Of a stretch of DNA of 10,460 bases, positions 6,134-10,460 are shown piece by piece; position 1 is the first letter of the stretch, and every line of letters begins with the position of its first letter. Source of the DNA: Eubacterium sp. (GTDB lineage Bacteria > Bacillota > Clostridia > Lachnospirales > Lachnospiraceae). A model generated the notes under the pieces. The model made no database searches. It saw only the letters and a program-made list of their open reading frames with translations, and had not been told where the DNA came from. The translations under genes were made by a program, and so were the position numbers. The stretch is taken from positions 1 through 10,460 of the forward strand of contig JAJGAH010000045.1 of NCBI GenBank assembly GCA_020844525.1, in the 5' to 3' direction.

Positions 6134-6162
6134 ATTATACACATGTATCGATAAATAAACAA
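6134..6162 (-). promoter_or_regulatory. tetR promoter with TATCGATA operator in the spacer
   Basis: On the minus strand TTGTTT (6162-6157) and a perfect TATAAT (6139-6134) are 17 bases apart. The spacer contains the palindrome TATCGATA (6153-6146), the second copy in this gap, in the shared context AT(A/G)TATCGATAA. A repressor bound there would block the promoter, as expected for TetR autoregulation. Confidence 0.5.
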
Positions 6163-6224
6163 CATATCACAATTTACTTTTGTGTTCACATACTACTTTG
6201 TGTGTACGGAGAATGGAGAGTTAT

Positions 6225-7649
6225 ATGAAAATCGTTTTTATCGTTCCGACAACGGGACTTCGTCGGTTTCCCCCGTATCGCTGGGGTGGGAAAATTTATG
6301 GACAGACCAATTCTATTACCGGTCCGCTGATCCTTGGGGGAATTTTGAAGCGGGCAGGGCATCAGGTTGAGGCGTATGAGGAACTGAATGCAGGTGTTCC
6401 CTATAAAAAACTTCTCAAAGATACGGATGTGTTCTGTATTTCCTGTATGACGTCAAATGCGCCTCGCGGGTATGAGCTTGCTGATATGATCCATCAGAAA
6501 TCCGGTGCAAGAGTCATTATGGGAGGCATGCATCCGACGTGGATGCACGAGGAGGCGGCGAAGCACGCAGACCAGGTTATCGTGGGTGAAGGAGAAAAGG
6601 TCATCCTTGACGTTATTGAAGGACGCAGAACAGAAAAGATTGTTCAGGGCATTGCGCTGACGGATCTGGATGAAGCACCTTTTCCGGATTATTCAGTTCT
6701 GAAGACACCCTGTGAGGCAGCCAATGTGATTTCCACCAGAGGCTGTCCATTCCGGTGTACCTTCTGTACAACATCACGTATGTTTGCGCCATACAGACAG
6801 AGAAGCATCGATAATGTCATCGCAGAAATCCGCATGTACAAGAACATGGGATTCAAATATCTGAATTTTGAGGATGATAATTTTACGGCAGATAAGGAGC
6901 GGGCAAAGGAGATCTGCCGGCGTATGATTCGGGAAGGTCTGACATTCAAGGAGAGTTTCTTTTTTGGAAGAACGGATCTGGCTGATGATGAGGAGCTGCT
7001 GCAGCTGCTCCATGACGCGCATCTGACCCGTGTGCTGATCGGTATTGAATCATTGAACCAGAAGGCTCTGAACAGTATTCATAAGGGACAGAATATTGAA
7101 AATATCCGCCGTGCCGGTAAAGCATGTGAAAAATACCATATACGGGTCATCGCAAGTATTGTACTCGGGCTGGACGAGGATACCAGAGAGGACATGGACC
7201 GCAGCGTAGCGTTTGCAAAATCCATACATGCCTATCAGCTGCAGCCGGCGATTCTGACACCCTATCCCGGAACTCCGGTATATGAGAAATTCAAGAAGGA
7301 AAACAGAATGATCACCGACAAGTGGGATCGTTTTGATATGATGAATGTCACCTTCCTGCCGAAAAATATGACGCCATGGGAGCTGCAGGAAGAATTCTAC
7401 CATGCGGCCAGGACGTTTTATCAGTTCTCTGACGCGAAGGTGATCGGACAGCTGTATGGTAAAGAGTATGGCCGGCGCCGCTGGGGGCTGGCGCTGATGA
7501 CAAAGCTTGGCGTATGGGGTGCACATGTGGCATCCCGCATTGGAAAAGGCTCTGTCTACTATGATCTGAGACATTTTGAAAAAGATGCTAATGCGCAGAC
7601 AGAGTATTCGTCAGACCACAGGAACGGGCACCAGCCCCAGGGCGCTTAA
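6225..7649 (+). CDS. B12-binding-type radical SAM protein
   Basis: A 474-residue enzyme. Residues about 1-140 form a Rossmann-like cobalamin-binding-type domain (GPLILGGILKRAGHQVEAYE, then GGMHPTWMHEEAAKHADQVIVGEGE). No DxHxxG motif is visible, so base-off cobalamin binding is uncertain. Residues about 165-370 form the radical SAM barrel, with the 4Fe-4S motif CPFRCTFC (Cys174, Cys178, Cys181), then NFEDDNFT, GIESLNQ and IVLGLDEDT. A helical C-terminal part (about 380-474) ends the protein. The architecture recalls the BchE/HpnJ-like class, which does methylations and rearrangements, but the substrate cannot be named. ATG 6225 is chosen because GGAGAG sits six bases upstream; the ATG at 6213 and TTG at 6180 lack spaced sites. 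It is a single gene divergent from tetR, which probably controls it. Confidence 0.88.
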   Translation: MKIVFIVPTTGLRRFPPYRWGGKIYGQTNSITGPLILGGILKRAGHQVEAYEELNAGVPYKKLLKDTDVFCISCMTSNAPRGYELADMIHQKSGARVIMGGMHPTWMHEEAAKHADQVIVGEGEKVILDVIEGRRTEKIVQGIALTDLDEAPFPDYSVLKTPCEAANVISTRGCPFRCTFCTTSRMFAPYRQRSIDNVIAEIRMYKNMGFKYLNFEDDNFTADKERAKEICRRMIREGLTFKESFFFGRTDLADDEELLQLLHDAHLTRVLIGIESLNQKALNSIHKGQNIENIRRAGKACEKYHIRVIASIVLGLDEDTREDMDRSVAFAKSIHAYQLQPAILTPYPGTPVYEKFKKENRMITDKWDRFDMMNVTFLPKNMTPWELQEEFYHAARTFYQFSDAKVIGQLYGKEYGRRRWGLALMTKLGVWGAHVASRIGKGSVYYDLRHFEKDANAQTEYSSDHRNGHQPQGA

Positions 7650-7654
7650 TAAAA

Positions 7655-7687
7655 GCTGCAGGACCTTCTGCAGTGCATATTTTTATG
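7655..7687 (+). terminator. Possible terminator after the radical SAM gene
   Basis: CTGCAG (7656-7661) and CTGCAG (7668-7673) pair around a GACCTT loop six bases after the stop codon, with a T-rich stretch (ATATTTTTAT) shortly after. The stem is short and the T-run is offset by several bases, so this is tentative. The rest of the gap to 7850 holds no gene that I can support. Confidence 0.35.
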
Positions 7688-7850
7688 AAAGAAAAGAACG
7701 GCGTTGGGATTCAGCGTTTTGTTTCTGGCGGTTACGGGAGACCTCATTCCCTTATTTGAGTGCACTATAGCATAAAAAATTTTCACAGGAAAGAGGGATA
7801 CACTGATACCTTGTGTGCAGATGTCCTGTCGCAGGGGAGGACAGAAAATG

Positions 7851-9116
7851 TCAGTGCTTTCGGATCATGCGCAGAATTTCCCGTGGTTTTGGCGCATTTC
7901 CATATAAGAGGACGCCGACACGGTAAATTCTGGCGGCAAGCACGCCAACGCCGGCGACGGAAACCACAAGGATCGCAACCGAGATCATAATCTGATATAT
8001 GGGCACGGTACTCATGGCAATCCTCGTGAACATAGCCATCGGTGAGGTAAAGGGTATGAATGAGCACACGATGACTGGTGTGGTATCCACATTACCGCGG
8101 CTCATTGCAGTGACGACTACGATGAACGCGATGACAAACAGGAAGGTGATTGGCATAATGGCAGTATTGATGTCTTCCAGCCTGGAAACGGTTGATCCCA
8201 CAGCGCCATACAGAAATGCATAGATCAAAAATCCCAGAATAAAGAACAGCAGCATGTACAGAAGCAGATACAGCGGCATGTCAAAGACAGACATCATGAC
8301 CGTATTTTCCTCCCAGTCTCCGCGGGTAATCTGAAAGAGCAGAAAGGCGGTGCCGAAAATGCAGGACAGCTGGATGAGACCGGCAAGGCAGGCGGCCAGA
8401 ACCTTCCCGAACATCATGCTGACAGGGTCGGCACTGGTAATCAGGAGCTCCATGGCCCTTGAGCTCTTCTCTGTTGCCACGCTGGTGCTGACCATCTGAC
8501 CGTACAGCAGGATTACCATATAGAGCGCGAAGATCATGATATACGTGTAAAAGAAATTTTTCGTCTGGTCCTTTCCTGTCTTTTCCACGTTGTGTGTCAC
8601 TGTTACTGATATAATACTGCCTGCCTGCGCAGGACTCAGCCCGCTGTCTGTCAGGGCATTTGTCTGTGCAATTGTCCGAAGCACCGCGTCAGCTGTTGCT
8701 GTGTTGCTGTCATACAGGGATATATTTTTGACAAAATAAGTATAATCTGTGTCACTGTGAAGCAGAAAACCGGCTTCTGCGGTCCCGTCTTTGATCTGTC
8801 TGCGGATTTCATTCTCCCCCTTATCTGTCACCTGCAGCTGATAGTCAGGGAACGCCTGCGTAAATGCTGCCTCTGCGCTTCTGGCCAGTGACGGGTCGTC
8901 AGAAGCAATCAGCATCGTCTTTCGATCTTCGTTTCCGTTATCAGTGGCTGTCTGTGCTGATTTTCCGTTGTCAGTGGTGTTCAGGGATGACTTGATCCGT
9001 GGGAAAAACATTACGATTGCAAGAAAAATCATGATACCGATTGTGGTGCCGACAAAGAGCTTGTTCTTAAAATAATTTCTGATCTCGAAATGGAAAATTG
9101 TTCTGAATTGGTTCAT
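7851..9116 (-). CDS. ABC transporter permease, NatB-like
   Basis: A 421-residue ABC-2 type permease. One membrane helix near the N-terminus (about 21-39) is followed by a large extracytoplasmic domain (about 40-188). A membrane block follows with helices around 189-208, 236-261, 280-305, 318-337, 345-363 and 377-399. The conserved EKSSRAMELLITS motif (about 216-228) precedes the third helix, as in NatB and related exporters. The start is ATG 9116, preceded by GGAGG at the right distance. An in-frame ATG at 9197 lies inside the ATPase gene and would add 27 unrelated residues. It follows the ATPase gene after 10 bases, so they form one transporter. NatAB in B. subtilis extrudes sodium; here the substrate could equally be a drug or peptide. 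Confidence 0.9.
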   Translation of the reverse strand: MNQFRTIFHFEIRNYFKNKLFVGTTIGIMIFLAIVMFFPRIKSSLNTTDNGKSAQTATDNGNEDRKTMLIASDDPSLARSAEAAFTQAFPDYQLQVTDKGENEIRRQIKDGTAEAGFLLHSDTDYTYFVKNISLYDSNTATADAVLRTIAQTNALTDSGLSPAQAGSIISVTVTHNVEKTGKDQTKNFFYTYIMIFALYMVILLYGQMVSTSVATEKSSRAMELLITSADPVSMMFGKVLAACLAGLIQLSCIFGTAFLLFQITRGDWEENTVMMSVFDMPLYLLLYMLLFFILGFLIYAFLYGAVGSTVSRLEDINTAIMPITFLFVIAFIVVVTAMSRGNVDTTPVIVCSFIPFTSPMAMFTRIAMSTVPIYQIMISVAILVVSVAGVGVLAARIYRVGVLLYGNAPKPREILRMIRKH

Positions 9117-9126
9117 GGTTCCTCCT

Positions 9127-10017
9127 TCAGACCTGATCTCTGGTGTACTGAACGAAAATATCCTGCAGAGAAGGTTCGAAAATACGGATTTCTTCAACGG
9201 GCCACCGCCCTGTAATCAGACACATCTCCTTCTGACAGTCCTGCGGGTCCGGCAGGGCAATCTGCACTGTTCCGTCTGCCATGCGGCTGGCCCGGCTGCC
9301 ATAATACCGGCAGATATCCTCCTGCATTGGTGATCGGACAGAGAGTGCATTTCCCGCATGTGCGCGCCGGATTTCACGCAGATTTCCACTCAGCACAATC
9401 TTCCCACCGTTCAGTATCGCAATTTCATTGCAGAACTCCTCTATGTAGTTCATCTGATGACTGGAGAACAGGACAACTTTTCCTTTTTCAATTTCTTCCC
9501 GCACCACTTCCTTCAGGAGCTCTGCGTTTACAGGGTCCAGACCGGAGAAGGGCTCGTCCAGAATGATGATGTCCGGGTCATGTACCACTGCAGTAATGAG
9601 CTGGATCTTCTGCTGATTTCCTTTGGAGAGGGTATCCAGCCGCTTATTCCGGAACTTCGACATGCCCAGCCGTTCGAGCCACTGGCTGGTGGCAGTGACT
9701 GCATCTGTACGTCGCATTCCTTTCAATTCTGCAAAATATACCAGCTGGTCCAGAATTATCTTTTTGGGGTACAGGCCGCGTTCCTCCGGAAGATATCCGA
9801 TCCTTGTCTTCCTGTAATCGACAGGCTTTCCGTCCAGCAGAATATCTCCACGATCAGCCGGGAACACATTCATGAGAATCCGGATGGTTGTTGTCTTTCC
9901 GGCTCCGTTTCTTCCCAGAAGTCCGACAGCATGACCACTTTGTGCGCAAAGACTGATACCTTTGAGTACCTCATGCTGACCGAAGTTTTTATACAGCTCC
10001 CTCAGTTCCAGTTGCAT
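9127..10017 (-). CDS. ABC transporter ATP-binding protein, NatA-like
   Basis: A 296-residue cytosolic ATPase subunit. Motifs in order: Walker A GRNGAGKTT (35-43), the Q-loop region GYLPEERGLYP (about 74-84) in the glutamate-rich NatA form, signature LSKGNQQ (130-136), Walker B IIILDEPFSGLD (150-161) and the switch His187 in SSHQM. All catalytic positions are present. Residues about 215-296 form the DUF4162-type C-terminal extension common in export ATPases. GGAGGAG precedes the ATG by about nine bases. The permease follows with a 10-base gap, its ribosome site overlapping the end of this gene, which suggests translational coupling. It provides energy to the downstream permease, which would assemble as a 2:2 complex in the membrane. 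Confidence 0.94.
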   Translation of the reverse strand: MQLELRELYKNFGQHEVLKGISLCAQSGHAVGLLGRNGAGKTTTIRILMNVFPADRGDILLDGKPVDYRKTRIGYLPEERGLYPKKIILDQLVYFAELKGMRRTDAVTATSQWLERLGMSKFRNKRLDTLSKGNQQKIQLITAVVHDPDIIILDEPFSGLDPVNAELLKEVVREEIEKGKVVLFSSHQMNYIEEFCNEIAILNGGKIVLSGNLREIRRAHAGNALSVRSPMQEDICRYYGSRASRMADGTVQIALPDPQDCQKEMCLITGRWPVEEIRIFEPSLQDIFVQYTRDQV

Positions 10018-10080
10018 TTGTTGTTTCTCCTCCTCCCGATCAGTTGGTTTGTGGTGTGCTTTTTTTGGAGACGCCTACCA

Positions 10081-10095
10081 TATAAAATATTTATA
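10081..10095. repeat. AT-rich dyad upstream of the ABC operon
   Basis: TATAAAATATTTATA is a perfect inverted repeat of TATAAA around a three-base centre, about 65 bases before the ATPase start. It may contain the -10 of the ABC promoter or bind a regulator. I found no good -35 partner on the minus strand. Confidence 0.3.
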
Positions 10096-10172
10096 CCATA
10101 GGTGCCAGAATGACAGGAAGAGGTATATCAGGATCAAAACACATTTTATATGGATTTTACATGCGGGGTGAA

Positions 10173-10201
10173 TTGCTCATTCTGAAAAGATTACATACAA
10201 T
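10173..10201 (+). promoter_or_regulatory. Candidate promoter of the gene at the right edge
   Basis: TTGCTC (10173-10178) and TACAAT (10196-10201) have a 17-base spacer, about 100 bases before the ATG at 10301. TTACAT (10191-10196) with GATACA (10215-10220) is a weaker, overlapping alternative. Confidence 0.45.
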
Positions 10202-10300
10202 CTGCTCAAGATGTGATACACTCATAGCGTTCGATTGCTTTTATAAGCATGGATGAAAAAAACGTTGGATCATACCACGGTTTTTGGAGGGAAGGAAGAA

Positions 10301-10460
10301 ATGGGTCAGATTCATACAGATGAAGAACAGCTCAAGACTGTCGTGGAAAATGCGGTAGATGCATCTGTTTCACGCGCGTTTAAGAAATATGGAGGCTCTG
10401 GACGGCGAAGAGGAATCGGAATCAAAGGCGTTATCATAATTGTGGTCCTGGTTCTGGGGG
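10301..10460 (+). CDS. N-terminal part of a membrane-anchored protein (continues beyond window)
   Basis: The ATG at 10301 follows a purine-rich site (GGAGGGAAGGAAGAA), and 53 codons are visible. The polar N-terminus, MGQIHTDEEQLKTVVENAVD, looks helical. An RRR basic patch at about 36-38 follows, and then a hydrophobic run begins (GVIIIVVLVLG from 43), the start of a membrane helix. The basic patch before it suggests the N-terminus stays inside. That layout (short charged helix, single anchor, presumably an outside domain) is common in Firmicute anchored proteins, including DUF4230-like ones, but too little is visible to name a family. It is divergent from the ABC operon. Confidence 0.65.
   Translation, partial: MGQIHTDEEQLKTVVENAVDASVSRAFKKYGGSGRRRGIGIKGVIIIVVLVLG

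Noticed and set aside
7822..7843. TGTCCT/AGGACA hairpin as terminator of the ABC operon
   Set aside because: The stem is six pairs with a 10-base loop and no T-run follows on the minus strand.
9358..10101. A 247-residue plus-strand frame
   Set aside because: It is antisense to the ABC ATPase, whose motifs are all intact.

Overview
The window looks like a chromosomal stretch from a gut-type Clostridia, most likely Lachnospiraceae. This is inferred from moderate GC, strong GGAGG-type ribosome binding sites, genes resembling that group (XRE-Uma2 fusion, YitT, NatAB-like transporter, cobalamin-binding-type radical SAM) and long TGTGACAG...CTGTCACA palindromic repeats. No rRNA, tRNA, CRISPR array, integrase or insertion sequence is visible.

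Layout, left to right. At 2-243 (+) is the tail of an unrecognised protein, converging on a broken ClC chloride-channel gene (about 168-1075, -). That gene has lost its central part and its frame. At 1191-2617 (+) is a pirin-MarR operon whose promoter carries an 18-bp dyad resembling the MhqR quinone-sensor operator. It is followed by a decayed nitroreductase remnant (2699-3000), so the three together look like a shrunken quinone/electrophile-response cluster. From 3001 to 3336 there is no gene but two very long hairpins. An XRE-Uma2 fusion gene (3337-4161, +) lies between two elements of one palindromic repeat family (3116-3191 and 4236-4347).

A YitT-type membrane protein (4350-5210, -) and a TetR regulator (5440-6003, -) follow. 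The TetR gene is divergent from a radical SAM gene (6225-7649, +), and the gap between them holds two TATCGATA sites, each at a candidate promoter. A two-gene ABC exporter of the NatAB kind (10017 down to 7851, -) comes next. Divergent from it, the start of a membrane-anchored protein (10301-10460, +) runs off the end.

The window is mostly small independent transcription units, several with their own one-component regulator. The most notable points are the regulator-operator pairs (MarR dyad, TetR twin sites), the two decayed genes, and the palindromic repeats bracketing the Uma2 gene. I did not find a clearly new multi-gene system; the repeat-flanked XRE-Uma2 unit is the nearest candidate.
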